Assembly (NCBI GenBank): GCA_009786985.1
Contig: WRGW01000109.1
Span: 1 to 49,612 of the forward strand
Source: Oscillospiraceae bacterium
Lineage (GTDB): Bacteria; Bacillota; Clostridia; Oscillospirales; Ruminococcaceae
Direction: 5' to 3'
Length of the DNA stretch: 49,612 nt
Every line of letters begins with the position of its first letter. Positions within the stretch are counted from its first letter, which is position 1. Position numbers and translations under genes: made by a program. Positions 16,863-25,607 of the stretch are shown here, in pieces. Below the pieces are notes generated by a model, which was not told the origin of the DNA, did no database searches, and saw only the letters and a program-made list of their open reading frames with translations.

Positions 16863-19250
16863 ATGAAACATTTTTTTGAACGCTTGAACCCTAAGCAAAA
16901 AGAAGCAGTCTTTCATACAGAAGGTGCACTCTTAATTATTGCAGGGGCTGGTAGCGGCAAAACTTCGGTTCTTTGTTGTCGAATCGCAAATATAATCAAT
17001 GAGGGGCTTGCTCTCCCATGGCAGATTTTAGCGGTGACATTCACTAACAAGGCAGCAGGTGAACTTAGAGAACGCCTGTCATCAATGAAAATAGAAAACG
17101 CTAAGGACATCCACGCTGGAACTTTTCATTCAACCTGTGTAAGGATTCTTAGAAACGGAATTGAGGGGCTTAATACACCAGAAGATTTATTTCAGACGTC
17201 AGGCATAAAAAGCTCGGCACAGCCGACCTTTGTTATGCCCTTGTTTGGCTTACCAATTGCGAGTGAAACTCTCCCAGTCGAGAATTTGCTTAACGATGGT
17301 TCTACTACTGTAGTGAGTGGCGGGTATCGCAAAGGGTTCACTATTTATGATACTGATGATTCGTTAAGATTGATTAAATCATGTATGAAAGACTTAAATA
17401 TTTCCGAAAAAGTGTATGCTCCCAAATCGGTGTTTCATAGTATATCGAGAGCGAAAGATTTTCTTGTTACTCCTAAATTTTTTGAGATTACTAATGAAAA
17501 TGGATTACGTGACTCTCATCTTGAAACGGCACAGAGGGTGTATTCGCTATATCAACAACGCTTAAAATCCGCCAATGCACTTGATTTTAATGACTTGATT
17601 ATGAAAACGGTTGAGCTTTTTGAGAAAAATCCAGACATACTTTCACAGTGGCAAAAAAAATTCAGATATATCATGGTTGATGAGTATCAGGATACTAACT
17701 ATGCACAATATCGTTTGGTATCGCTTCTTGCGGGAAAGAACGGTAATCTTTGTGTTGTGGGGGATGAAGACCAGAGCATCTACCGATTTAGAGGGGCAAC
17801 AATCGAAAACATCCTCTCGTTTGAAGAAGAGTTTAAGGCACACACAATCAAACTTGAGCAGAATTATCGCTCTACCCAGAACATACTTGGTGCTGCTAAT
17901 GGTGTGATTTGCAAGAACACACAACGTAAACCTAAAAAGCTCTACAGTACGATAGATGCTGGCGAGAAAGTCCAGCTACATATCTTGGCGAACGAACATG
18001 AAGAGGCTATGTTTATCTCGCGCGAAATCGAAAAAGGTAAAGGTAATGGCATTTCTTTCGGGAAAAATGCGGTGTTGTATCGAACTAATGCACAATCGAG
18101 AACGGTTGAATTAGGGCTGGCACGGGCATCGATTCCGTACAGAATAATCGGTGGCGTTCGATTTTATGAGCGTAAGGAAATCAAAGATGTAATTGCTTAT
18201 ATGAGCGTTCTTGACAATCCGTTTGATTTTATACGTTTTCGCCGAATAGTAAACGAGCCTAAACGCACAATTGGCGATGTTACGCAAATTGAAATCGAAA
18301 ATGCGTCAAACGAACTTGGGATTAGCCCTTTTGATGTGATGGCGACTGCTGACCAGTTTCCGTCCTTATGTAAAAAAGTTGGTGTTTTAAAAGAATTTGC
18401 TTCGGTATTCGGTGAATTGACTGAAATCTCAAACGATAAAAGCAAGAACCTGCCAGATTTAATTGACTCTGTTGTGAATCTGACGGGGTATAAAGCTATG
18501 CTTCAAAAGCAGGGCGAGGAAGGGGCTGAGCGCCTCCAAAATATCGATGAGCTAAAGTCCGCAGCGCTAAAGTTTGCAGAAGAAAACCCTGAATCGGGTT
18601 TGTCTGACTTTTTGGGTCAAGTAGCCTTAGCGTCTGATATGGACGATTATGAGCAGGGTGAAGATAGAGTTTCTCTGATGACAATTCATTCAGCTAAAGG
18701 GCTTGAGTTTGAACGTGTTTTTCTAATCGGGGCAGAGGAGAATCTGTTTCCGTCATTCAGGAGCGTTGCAAACCCTATGGATTTAGAAGAAGAACGCCGA
18801 TTGATGTATGTTGCAATTACGCGTGCTAAAACAATTTTACACATCATAACTGCAAAAGAACGGTTGTTATTTGGAATGACACAACGTAACGGCATTTCGA
18901 GATTTATAAAAGAAATTCCAGCCGACCACATTCAAATAAATGACCGTACCAGACGAGTTATTGCAACTTCTTCTAATAACACCAGTAGCAGCGATTTGCG
19001 AACACTCGAAAAATCGAGTACCCATTCGTCACACTCAAGACCACGCACAAGAATTGAAAGTACAAGAAGTACGCCCTCACAATTAGGTCTTACATTTACC
19101 GAAGGTGAGTGTGTTAATCACAAAGTTTTCGGTAAAGGAACGGTTTTGAGCGTTTCGGATATGGGTAATGATTCGTTATTAGAAATTGCGTTCGATAAAG
19201 TCGGTACTAAAAAAATCATGGCTAATTTTGCAAAAATCACAAAAGTTTAA
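16863..19250 (+). CDS. pcrA: ATP-dependent DNA helicase PcrA/UvrD
   Basis: SF1A 3'-5' helicase for excision repair, rolling-circle replication and clearing of stalled complexes; 795 residues. Motifs: LIIAGAGSGKTSVL (I, 24-37), AVTFTNKAAGELRERL (Ia), AGTFHSTCVRILR (Ib), VDEYQDTNYAQY (II), VVGDEDQSIYRFRGA (III), LEQNYRST (IV), LMTIHSAKGLEFERVFL (V), EEERRLMYVAITRAK (VI). The C-terminal Tudor-like domain (GECVNHKVFGKGTVLSV...) marks PcrA. Unusual: between IEGL and GFTIYDTDD, residues about 104-156 form an extra segment of about 50 residues that PcrA/UvrD normally lack. Part of it is encoded by a palindromic repeat shared with ispE. All helicase motifs remain intact, so the protein is probably functional. 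ATG at 16863 follows GAGGAGGTCTA. Confidence 0.95.
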   Translation: MKHFFERLNPKQKEAVFHTEGALLIIAGAGSGKTSVLCCRIANIINEGLALPWQILAVTFTNKAAGELRERLSSMKIENAKDIHAGTFHSTCVRILRNGIEGLNTPEDLFQTSGIKSSAQPTFVMPLFGLPIASETLPVENLLNDGSTTVVSGGYRKGFTIYDTDDSLRLIKSCMKDLNISEKVYAPKSVFHSISRAKDFLVTPKFFEITNENGLRDSHLETAQRVYSLYQQRLKSANALDFNDLIMKTVELFEKNPDILSQWQKKFRYIMVDEYQDTNYAQYRLVSLLAGKNGNLCVVGDEDQSIYRFRGATIENILSFEEEFKAHTIKLEQNYRSTQNILGAANGVICKNTQRKPKKLYSTIDAGEKVQLHILANEHEEAMFISREIEKGKGNGISFGKNAVLYRTNAQSRTVELGLARASIPYRIIGGVRFYERKEIKDVIAYMSVLDNPFDFIRFRRIVNEPKRTIGDVTQIEIENASNELGISPFDVMATADQFPSLCKKVGVLKEFASVFGELTEISNDKSKNLPDLIDSVVNLTGYKAMLQKQGEEGAERLQNIDELKSAALKFAEENPESGLSDFLGQVALASDMDDYEQGEDRVSLMTIHSAKGLEFERVFLIGAEENLFPSFRSVANPMDLEEERRLMYVAITRAKTILHIITAKERLLFGMTQRNGISRFIKEIPADHIQINDRTRRVIATSSNNTSSSDLRTLEKSSTHSSHSRPRTRIESTRSTPSQLGLTFTEGECVNHKVFGKGTVLSVSDMGNDSLLEIAFDKVGTKKIMANFAKITKV
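17201..17258. repeat. protein-coding palindromic element, copy 2 (inside pcrA)
   Basis: Near-identical (55 of 58) to 11975-12032. Here it is read on the plus strand as GIKSSAQPTFVMPLFGLPI, in the extra segment of PcrA after motif Ib. It is thus used in the opposite orientation to the ispE copy, and both reading directions are stop-free. Confidence 0.9.
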
Positions 19251-19289
19251 GATTGCCCTCTGAAAGTTTGACAATCTTTGTATCTCTAT

Positions 19290-19341
19290 CTTCGCTCGAG
19301 AGAATCGTCCCAAATGGGGCAGGGTATTACACCCAAACTTC
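19290..19341. repeat. interspersed repeat family C, copy downstream of pcrA
   Basis: Contains CTTCGCTCGAGAGAA, GGGGCAGGGTATTACACCCA and AACTTC. Its reverse complement aligns with 22.84-22.90 kb and 34.20-34.29 kb. Confidence 0.7.
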
Positions 19342-19346
19342 AAAAC

Positions 19347-19380
19347 AAAAGTGCGTGTTAATCAAACACGCACTTTTAAG
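19347..19380. terminator. bidirectional terminator between pcrA and secA2-like gene
   Basis: AAAAGTGCGTGTT (19347-19359) and AACACGCACTTTT (19365-19377) form a perfect 13-bp stem with a 5-nt loop and A/T flanks on both sides. The genes converge here. Confidence 0.9.
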
Positions 19381-19423
19381 TTTCTGAGATTGAACAGGTT
19401 TTAGATACCGAACAGGCTCTTAG

Positions 19424-21829
19424 CTACGAACTCTCCACAGAAGCGGAATTTGGATTTTCCTCTTCTTCGTCTGTGAAAGATTCATCTCCTAAAATTCCCA
19501 TCATGATTGGACGGCGGACGAGTTCGTCGCCACTTTCGTCCATAAGGAAAGTGCGTGCGTTCTTAGGTCTAAACAGCTTTGAATCATTAAAACTATTTAT
19601 AGAATCACTTTCTGGGAGTGTCAAGATTTCTTCTAAAATCTCTAAAACTTTTTCAATTAAGCGAGATTCTAACCCCTCGAAATATCGTTCGCAATCTATA
19701 TTATATTCTTCGGCGGGGTTACGTCCAGCGACTGCTCTCAAATGAATACCAGTTCTAAGTTCTGATGTGTATTCGAGGTAATCGCACCAAATTTCGTTAA
19801 TTGATGATAGAATGACCTTGCGCTCTAATTCGATAATTTTGCTTTCACCGTATTGAATTATTGCTTTGTTATAATCGTCTTCAGCGTGTTCGAGCCAAAT
19901 ACTTGACACATCTTTGTCGAGTGTGCCGTCAAGATATTGCAAGCGTTTTTGAAAAATCGCATCGCGGTGTTTTTCGCCAATCATAGTAAATCTAAGCAGG
20001 CGTTTGCGTTCAGCGAGTAACGCACCTTGTGCAATTCGTTGAATTCGCTTAACCTCTTTAAGAATAGTTCGTTTTTCAATCGAATGGGGAGTAGGTTTAG
20101 GGTAGTTCCATTTTCCGACTAATTTTTTGAGTTCATACTTCACCATGATTTCGTCATCAAGCGCTATGAAAAGTACCGTTTCACCGATATCCCCTTGTCT
20201 TCCAGCACGTCCATTTAGCTGTTCATTCATACGTGCATTTTCATACAAAGTTGTTCCGATTATAAAAAGCCCACCAGCTTCTACGACACGTTTGTATTCC
20301 GCACAGTTCGTAGTAGCATCCGCACCGCCGAGCTTGATGTCGATTCCCCGTCCAGCCATATTAGTTGAAACGGTAATTGTACCAGAGACACCAGCGTTTT
20401 TGATGATTTCAGCTTCCATCTCATCGTTTTTAGCATTCAAGACAGCGACTGGTATTTCTAGTCGTCCCCCTAAATGCTCAGTGATTTTTTGGGCGAGCAT
20501 TTCGCTTTCATCAATCGACGTTGTTCCGATTAACACCGGTTGACCTTTAGCGTGGACACGTGCTACTTCTTCGACAATTGCGTTCCATTTAGACTCTGAA
20601 TCATAATAAACTTTAGGCGGATTATCAACACGTTTTGATGGTGTGTGAGGAGGTATGACCTTTACCTCAAGTCCGTACAAAAGTTCAAACTCTTCTTCGG
20701 CTAATTTTGCAGTACCAGTCATCGCAGCAATTTGACTATACTGTCGTGCAAAAAACTGAATAGGAATAGTCCCAGTAACTACTCCGCGTTCGGTAACTTT
20801 TAAGTCATGTTTAGCTTCGACCGCCGCTTGCAATGCACCAGGGAACAGTCGGTGACGTGCAATCCGACCAGACAAAGTGTCAATCAGCTGAATCCGACCG
20901 CCTTTGACTACATAGTCTTTGTCTTCGCTAAGATAAAACAACGCTTTCATAGCCGTTTCGATGTTGCAACGAACCTCAATGTTCTCATCATCATAGAGGT
21001 TATCCATCTCAAAATATTTCTCGACTTTTGCTATACCAGCATTAGTCAAAAATGCCGATAAAATCTCGTGGTTAATACCATAATCATCTTCGTTGAGTGT
21101 TTTCGCAAATTCAAATGCCTTCATAAACTCATCGCTAATCGTAGCATCAACATCACCCGCAATTGTGAGCGGAATGCGTGCCTCGTCAATCAAAACACTA
21201 TCAGCTTCATCAAAAATTGCGATATCAAAATTAAATTCTCCCTGTTCAAGGCTGTGAGGGTGTAGTTTTTGTGAACTGTCAAAAACCATAAAGTCTCTAA
21301 GGAAATCAAATCCACATTCCTTAACTGTCGAGTAGACTACATTAGCTTCATTATAAGCTAATTGACGTTCTTTAAAAGTTGACTTTTCGGTGACAAGTGC
21401 GATTTTTACCCCGAGCAGGTCATACACTGGTTTCATCCAGTGATAATCACGCTTTGCGAGATAATCATTAAAAGTAAAAATGTGTAGTTTATGATTAGAT
21501 TTAACGTATAAAAACGCAGCAAAGACCGCCGAAAGCGTTTTACCTTCGCCAGTTTTCATCTCTATTGCTTTGCCTTCATATAGTGCTAATGCTGCCATCA
21601 ATTGTTCGTCAAAAGGAGTTAACCCTAAAGCCTTTTCAGACGCAACGCAACAAGCTGCTAAGCATTTTGTATACATTTCGTTGGCAACATTAGAAGCAGA
21701 TTTTAGTTTTTGTTTGGAAGTTTTCCCTTTAACATTAACATCTGTAAATGACAACAATTCTGACAAATCATGCTTGGCGTATTCTCTAACTTTATCAAAT
21801 GAAATTTTATAATATTTATTCATCATCAT
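19424..21829 (-). CDS. secA2: SecA-family preprotein translocase ATPase, SecA2-like
   Basis: ATPase of the Sec secretion machinery, 801 residues. Motifs: TPFDEQLMAALALYEGKAIEMKTGEGKT (Walker A, 92-98), FNDYLAKRD, FDEADSVLIDEAR (DEAD box, 207-210), AAMTGTA, VLIGTTSIDESE, ATTNCAE near NMAGRGIDIKLGGA, and NGRAGRQGD. It differs from housekeeping SecA: canonical YGTNNEFGFDYLRD is YSTVKECGFDFLRD here, and LRGRSGRQGD is LNGRAGRQGD. The C-terminus ends in an acidic tail without the CxCxSG zinc motif. I therefore call it an accessory SecA2-type protein; a divergent sole SecA is the alternative. Its start overlaps the end of the CD1247-like gene by up to 14 bp (ATGATGATG), indicating translational coupling in an efp operon. 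Confidence 0.85.
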   Translation of the reverse strand: MMMNKYYKISFDKVREYAKHDLSELLSFTDVNVKGKTSKQKLKSASNVANEMYTKCLAACCVASEKALGLTPFDEQLMAALALYEGKAIEMKTGEGKTLSAVFAAFLYVKSNHKLHIFTFNDYLAKRDYHWMKPVYDLLGVKIALVTEKSTFKERQLAYNEANVVYSTVKECGFDFLRDFMVFDSSQKLHPHSLEQGEFNFDIAIFDEADSVLIDEARIPLTIAGDVDATISDEFMKAFEFAKTLNEDDYGINHEILSAFLTNAGIAKVEKYFEMDNLYDDENIEVRCNIETAMKALFYLSEDKDYVVKGGRIQLIDTLSGRIARHRLFPGALQAAVEAKHDLKVTERGVVTGTIPIQFFARQYSQIAAMTGTAKLAEEEFELLYGLEVKVIPPHTPSKRVDNPPKVYYDSESKWNAIVEEVARVHAKGQPVLIGTTSIDESEMLAQKITEHLGGRLEIPVAVLNAKNDEMEAEIIKNAGVSGTITVSTNMAGRGIDIKLGGADATTNCAEYKRVVEAGGLFIIGTTLYENARMNEQLNGRAGRQGDIGETVLFIALDDEIMVKYELKKLVGKWNYPKPTPHSIEKRTILKEVKRIQRIAQGALLAERKRLLRFTMIGEKHRDAIFQKRLQYLDGTLDKDVSSIWLEHAEDDYNKAIIQYGESKIIELERKVILSSINEIWCDYLEYTSELRTGIHLRAVAGRNPAEEYNIDCERYFEGLESRLIEKVLEILEEILTLPESDSINSFNDSKLFRPKNARTFLMDESGDELVRRPIMMGILGDESFTDEEEENPNSASVESS

Positions 21830-22232
21830 TAGATTCAGAGCTTTCGTCGCTCAAAAAGTCAATATCGAACTCAATCTTTCCGCCACAATTCGGGCATTTG
21901 ACTGAACCGCTATCAAGCACACTCATATCAACCGAAATAGAATTGTCACAGTTGCGACACGTAATTTCGTATAGATTATTTTCAAACTCACAATCGTAAC
22001 TGCTGTCTATACTGCCGTATAGTTCTTCTTCTAATTCTTCTACTTGTTCTTCGAGTTCGGAAACAACTTCCGCCATATCATCAAGCGTTTCGTCGATTTC
22101 TTCGAGTTCGAGTGAAATTTCTTTCAATACATCAAGAACTGCAAGAGTGATTTTACCCTCATTAGTGCTATCATCAATTTTCATGCCTTCGGCCATACCA
22201 GTGATGTATGCCACTTTTTCTGAAATATTCAT
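21816..22232 (-). CDS. CD1247-like zinc-ribbon protein
   Basis: A 138-residue protein matching the clostridial 'CD1247 N-terminal domain' family. MNISEKVAYITGMAEGMKID is followed by a long acidic helical stretch (residues ~30-70: LEEIDETLDDMAEVVSELEEQVEELEEE) likely to form a coiled coil. A zinc ribbon comes next (CRNCDNSISVDMSVLDSGSVKCPNC), then an acidic tail. Biochemical role unknown. GGAGG lies 5 bases before the ATG at 22232, and the Shine-Dalgarno overlaps the efp stop region. The track ORF that starts at 22442 is an artefact of frame extension. It sits 10 bp after efp and overlaps secA2, so the three are one operon. That hints at a translation- or secretion-linked role, but this is only guilt by association. 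Confidence 0.85.
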   Translation of the reverse strand: MNISEKVAYITGMAEGMKIDDSTNEGKITLAVLDVLKEISLELEEIDETLDDMAEVVSELEEQVEELEEELYGSIDSSYDCEFENNLYEITCRNCDNSISVDMSVLDSGSVKCPNCGGKIEFDIDFLSDESSESNDDE

Positions 22233-22242
22233 TAGACCTCCT

Positions 22243-22803
22243 TTAATTAGCACGCTCCATATATTCACCAGTGCGAGTGTCAACACGGATTCTTTCGCCA
22301 GGTTCGATGAATAGAGGAACTTTAATTTCTGCACCAGTTTCAAGAATAGCTGGTTTAAAAGTATTAGTCGCAGTATCGCCTTTGAACCCAGGGTCAGTTT
22401 CGGTGATTTCAAGCTCAACAAAGTTAGGAGGTTCGACCCCAAATACCTTACCCTTGTGAGAAAGCACCATACAGCTCATACCTTCTTTTACGAATCTGAA
22501 CGCATCAGTTAAATCACTTTTATTAATCGGTTCTTGCTCATACGTTTCGCTATCCATAAAGTAGTATAAGTCACCGTCAGCGTAACTATACTCCATATTG
22601 CGACGTTCGATAAACGCTGGTGGGAATTTTGACGAAGGATTGTATGTTTTTTCTACAACTGAACCGCTTATTACGTTTTTGACTTTTGTACGTACAAAAG
22701 CCGAACCTTTTCCAGGTTTAACGTGCTGAAATTCGACCACTTGCATAACATTTCCGTCTTCTTCAAAAGTAATTCCGTTTCTAAAATCACCTGCTGAAAT
22801 CAT
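22243..22803 (-). CDS. efp: translation elongation factor P
   Basis: Relieves ribosome stalling at polyproline stretches. 186 residues, the standard length, with three OB-like domains. [17 protein letters not shown] opens domain I; the tip loop [16 protein letters not shown] carries Lys32, the usual site for modification; [28 protein letters not shown] and the C-terminal [14 protein letters not shown] are conserved. GGAGG lies 9 bases before the ATG. First gene of the efp-CD1247-secA2 operon, driven by the promoter at 22920-22948. A family C repeat lies in its leader. Confidence 0.97.
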   Translation of the reverse strand: MISAGDFRNGITFEEDGNVMQVVEFQHVKPGKGSAFVRTKVKNVISGSVVEKTYNPSSKFPPAFIERRNMEYSYADGDLYYFMDSETYEQEPINKSDLTDAFRFVKEGMSCMVLSHKGKVFGVEPPNFVELEITETDPGFKGDTATNTFKPAILETGAEIKVPLFIEPGERIRVDTRTGEYMERAN

Positions 22804-22837
22804 TGGTTTGAACCTCCGTTTATATTAAATTTTATTG

Positions 22838-22898
22838 AAAGTTGGGTGTAATACCCCGACACTCTGCGTCGTTTCTCACGAGCGAAGCGAGAGGTCTA
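22838..22898. repeat. interspersed repeat family C in the efp leader
   Basis: TTGAAAGTTGGGTGTAATAC, then GCGTCGTTTCTCACGAGCGA and AGCGAGAGG. GGGTGTAATACCC is itself a hairpin. It lies between the efp promoter and start codon. Confidence 0.7.
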
Positions 22899-22919
22899 AT
22901 TTATACTTACTCTACTATT

Positions 22920-22948
22920 ATCATACACTATTTTACTGAATTTGTCAA
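22920..22948 (-). promoter_or_regulatory. promoter of the efp operon
   Basis: TTGACA (22948-22943), 17-bp spacer, TATGAT (22925-22920) on the minus strand. Leader of about 110 nt. Confidence 0.75.
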
Positions 22949-22950
22949 GT

Positions 22951-24099
22951 CTAAATATGAATTAATTTTTTAGGTGTCTTAGTCAGATTTTTGCAACCGT
23001 TCTTGGTGACGACTGCTAAATCTTCAATCCGAACCCCGAATTTGCCCGGTATATACACACCTGGTTCAACTGTGATTACCATATTTTCTCTTAATGAAAT
23101 TCCGTTCTTGGCTTTAATCGAGAGCTGTGGTTTCTCATGAACTTCCAGCCCGACACCATGACCTAAGCTGTGTGTGAAGTAAGACTCATAACCCCATGCT
23201 TCCAAAGTTGAGCGTGCTACGTTATCGAGCAGTTTACCAGTGATATCTGTGCGAATAGCTTTTAACGCATCAATATTTGCTGCCCACACTGCATCATACA
23301 CTCGTTTCATTGAGTCGGTGACGTTTCCTACCGCAACCGTGCGTGTCATATCGGAGTGATAACCGTCTACCACTGCACCAAAGTCTAAAATCAGAAATTC
23401 GCCGTCCTCAAGCGGTTTGTTGGTAGGGGTTGCATGAGGGATTGACGAGTTCTTGCCTGAGGCAGCGATAATGTCAAACGCAAGGCTGTCCGCTCCGAGT
23501 TCAAGCATATAGTATCCTAACACAGCTGCGATTTTCTTTTCGGTGATTCCCGGTTTTAACTTGCTTAAAAGTTTCCCGAATGCACGTTCAGCAATTCGTT
23601 GTGCTTCTTCAATTTTTTGGATTTCCCACTTGGTCTTAACCGCACGTTTGCGTGTGAGTAACTCTGACAATCTTGATGACGTATCAAATTCAAGAAAAGG
23701 GAACATCTTTTTATAACTCTCAAGCCCAGAAATGGTCATCGCTGTGTTTTCGACCAATAGTGAATCAATCGAATGTTTTAGAAAAATATGCTCAAGCCGT
23801 GATTTTAATCCTTGATTATTTTCCCTGCTGACTTCATTTATAAGCACAACTTTGTAGCCCGAAAAGCTCTGTGTCGCCTTTTCGTAATATCGTCCGTCGG
23901 TGAGGAGATATTTTATACTCTTTGTAATCACCACCACACCATAAGATGACTTAAAGCCAGTCACATACTGGCGATTAACAGGTGATGTGATGAGAGCCGC
24001 CTGCGACGAATCCACCAGTGTATCTTTGATAAATTCCGCACAAAATCCCGCAACAGGAAAAGTGCCAGTATTGTTTATGGTCTTAGTATTGCTATTCAC
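22951..24099 (-). CDS. pepP: Xaa-Pro aminopeptidase/dipeptidase (M24 family)
   Basis: Cytosolic metallopeptidase of the pita-bread (M24B) family that cleaves N-terminal residues ahead of proline; 382 residues. The creatinase-like N-terminal half (ITSPVNRQYVTGFKSSYGVVVI, YLLTDGRYYEKA) is followed by the catalytic half with all metal ligands visible: LDFGAVVDGYHSDMTRTV (two Asp), THSLGHGVGLEVHE (His), VITVEPGVYIPGKFGVRIEDL (two Glu). Substrate preference between aminopeptidase and Xaa-Pro dipeptidase cannot be settled from sequence. Start is GTG at 24099 with AGAAGGCG upstream. It lies 33 bp after the endonuclease IV homologue and before the efp promoter. The role in peptide turnover fits an association with polyproline-related efp, a frequent but loose clustering. 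Confidence 0.9.
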   Translation of the reverse strand: MNSNTKTINNTGTFPVAGFCAEFIKDTLVDSSQAALITSPVNRQYVTGFKSSYGVVVITKSIKYLLTDGRYYEKATQSFSGYKVVLINEVSRENNQGLKSRLEHIFLKHSIDSLLVENTAMTISGLESYKKMFPFLEFDTSSRLSELLTRKRAVKTKWEIQKIEEAQRIAERAFGKLLSKLKPGITEKKIAAVLGYYMLELGADSLAFDIIAASGKNSSIPHATPTNKPLEDGEFLILDFGAVVDGYHSDMTRTVAVGNVTDSMKRVYDAVWAANIDALKAIRTDITGKLLDNVARSTLEAWGYESYFTHSLGHGVGLEVHEKPQLSIKAKNGISLRENMVITVEPGVYIPGKFGVRIEDLAVVTKNGCKNLTKTPKKLIHI

Positions 24100-24132
24100 A
24101 GCTTACGCCTTCTTTCTGGGATATTTTATTTA

Positions 24133-25002
24133 TTAGACCTGAGCTTGCCAATATTTTTTCATAACCGCACAATCTTCAGCTTGAGTTCCGTTTGATTCGC
24201 AGACTATAAACGGCTGTAATTGTCGTTTTGCGACTTCTTCTAAAAACGGTTCATAATCGGGACCAAATTCACCACAATCATCAAAAGTTAGATGCTTTTT
24301 TTCGCCACCGCCAGTGCTTTTAGAACCGATTTTGGGAACAGTATATTCGATTTTGCTAAAATGAACATGGATTTGTTTAAGTCGTTCGCTACCGAGCTTG
24401 TCTTGAATTGCCTCAAAAATTGTTGCGTAATCGCCACGCCCTTTGAGTCCTCCAAAAGTTCGTGCGTTTAGGTGACCGAAGTCAATACATGGAAGCATCC
24501 GTTCATCGAAAGAGCATAGTTCGATGACTTCTTCAAGTGTTCCGAGTTGATTGACTTTTCCCATAGTTTCAGGGCAAATCATAATTTGTGAAAGACCTTC
24601 TTCATCAAGAATAGCACGAGCTTTTTTGAGCGTTTTGAGTGAATATCCCAGGGCAACTTCTCTACTAATTTTCGCGCATGAGCCTGAGTGTACAACAATC
24701 CGCTTAGCTCCGATTCGTTTAGCAATTCTCGCACTTTCGAGTATATAACCAATGCTTTTTTCACGGGTGTCGAGTTCAACACTCGAAAGTGAGATAAAGT
24801 AGGGTGCATGAAGGCTCAAATGCAATCTGTCAGCGTTTGTGAGTTCGGTGAATAAATCGCAAACTTCATCAGAGACATTTACGCCTCTACCACACTGAAC
24901 TTCAAACCCATTAAGTCCATAGCTTTCGAGATGTTCGGGCAAATCATGTGGATATTTGCCTTTGAAACTATTTGATTTTCCAGCGGTTGCGAAAACAATC
25001 AT
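24133..25002 (-). CDS. nfo: endonuclease IV-family (AP endonuclease 2) TIM-barrel protein
   Basis: Zinc-dependent AP endonuclease fold, 289 residues, near the family length. Likely metal-ligand motifs line up in order: LHLSLHAPYFISL (His), RIVVHSGSCA (His), MICPETMGKVNQLGT (Glu), PCIDFGHLNAR (Asp, His), IHVHFSKIEY (His), EKKHLTF (His) and PFIVCESNGT (Glu). The typical Asp three residues before the late His is not obvious, so activity on abasic sites is probable but not certain. Some TIM-barrel sugar isomerase-like proteins share the fold. ATG at 25002 follows GAGGAGGGTTAC. It lies within the rpsU-yqeG-nfo-pepP stretch, 39 bp after yqeG. Confidence 0.85.
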   Translation of the reverse strand: MIVFATAGKSNSFKGKYPHDLPEHLESYGLNGFEVQCGRGVNVSDEVCDLFTELTNADRLHLSLHAPYFISLSSVELDTREKSIGYILESARIAKRIGAKRIVVHSGSCAKISREVALGYSLKTLKKARAILDEEGLSQIMICPETMGKVNQLGTLEEVIELCSFDERMLPCIDFGHLNARTFGGLKGRGDYATIFEAIQDKLGSERLKQIHVHFSKIEYTVPKIGSKSTGGGEKKHLTFDDCGEFGPDYEPFLEEVAKRQLQPFIVCESNGTQAEDCAVMKKYWQAQV

Positions 25003-25041
25003 GTAACCCTCCTCGAAAAGTAATATAACTTTCTCGTTGCT

Positions 25042-25545
25042 CTAATTCAGTTTACTAAAATCACGTTTGAATACTAAATCTTCAATCTTGCGTTTTGCTT
25101 TGAATGAAAAATATTCTTCCGTTTCAAAAGGTTCGACTAAAATGCTTTTGATTCCATATAGATTTCCGCCCATTATATCAGTGAAAATTTGGTCGCCAAC
25201 AATCGCAACCTGCGATTTAGGGATTCCGTGTTTATTTAATGCACGAACCCCTTTTCTTATTCCGAAAGGTAGCGGTTTAAGACCAAATGAGATAAATCCA
25301 AGATTTAGATTTTTAGCAAGCGGTGCAACACGCTCCTCATAATTATTTGATACGATGTACATTTTTACACCGAGTTGACGCAAACATTCCAACCACTCTG
25401 GAACGCCAGGTTCGGCATTCGGGTTTCCATGGGTAGACAGAGTGTTATCAAGGTCAAGAATCAAGCCTCTTACCCCGAGTTTGTAAAGTAGCTTTTTGTC
25501 AATTTGAAAAACATTTTTTATCCATATCGTGGGTTTGAATAGCAT
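25042..25545 (-). CDS. yqeG: YqeG-family HAD IIIA-type phosphatase
   Basis: HAD-superfamily phosphatase of 167 residues. Motif I is LILDLDNTLS with the nucleophilic Asp, motif II YIVSNN, motif III Lys in FGLKPLPFGIRK, motif IV VGDQIFTDIMGG. The compact form without a cap domain is typical of YqeG, a conserved Firmicute protein of uncertain substrate; some relatives dephosphorylate phosphatidylglycerol phosphate. GGAGAG lies about 10 bases before the ATG. It is downstream of rpsU across a hairpin terminator with a weak T tract. Confidence 0.92.
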   Translation of the reverse strand: MLFKPTIWIKNVFQIDKKLLYKLGVRGLILDLDNTLSTHGNPNAEPGVPEWLECLRQLGVKMYIVSNNYEERVAPLAKNLNLGFISFGLKPLPFGIRKGVRALNKHGIPKSQVAIVGDQIFTDIMGGNLYGIKSILVEPFETEEYFSFKAKRKIEDLVFKRDFSKLN

Positions 25546-25566
25546 ACGTTATATACTCTCCTATTA

Positions 25567-25600
25567 AAATGACGTGATGTATTTCAACACCACGTCATTT
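25567..25600 (-). terminator. terminator or attenuator after rpsU
   Basis: 10-bp perfect arms AAATGACGTG / CACGTCATTT, extended by TGT/ACA inner pairs. On the minus strand it is followed by TTTTAAT. The U tract is weak, so read-through into yqeG is plausible. Confidence 0.65.
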
Positions 25601-25607
25601 CCGTTAA

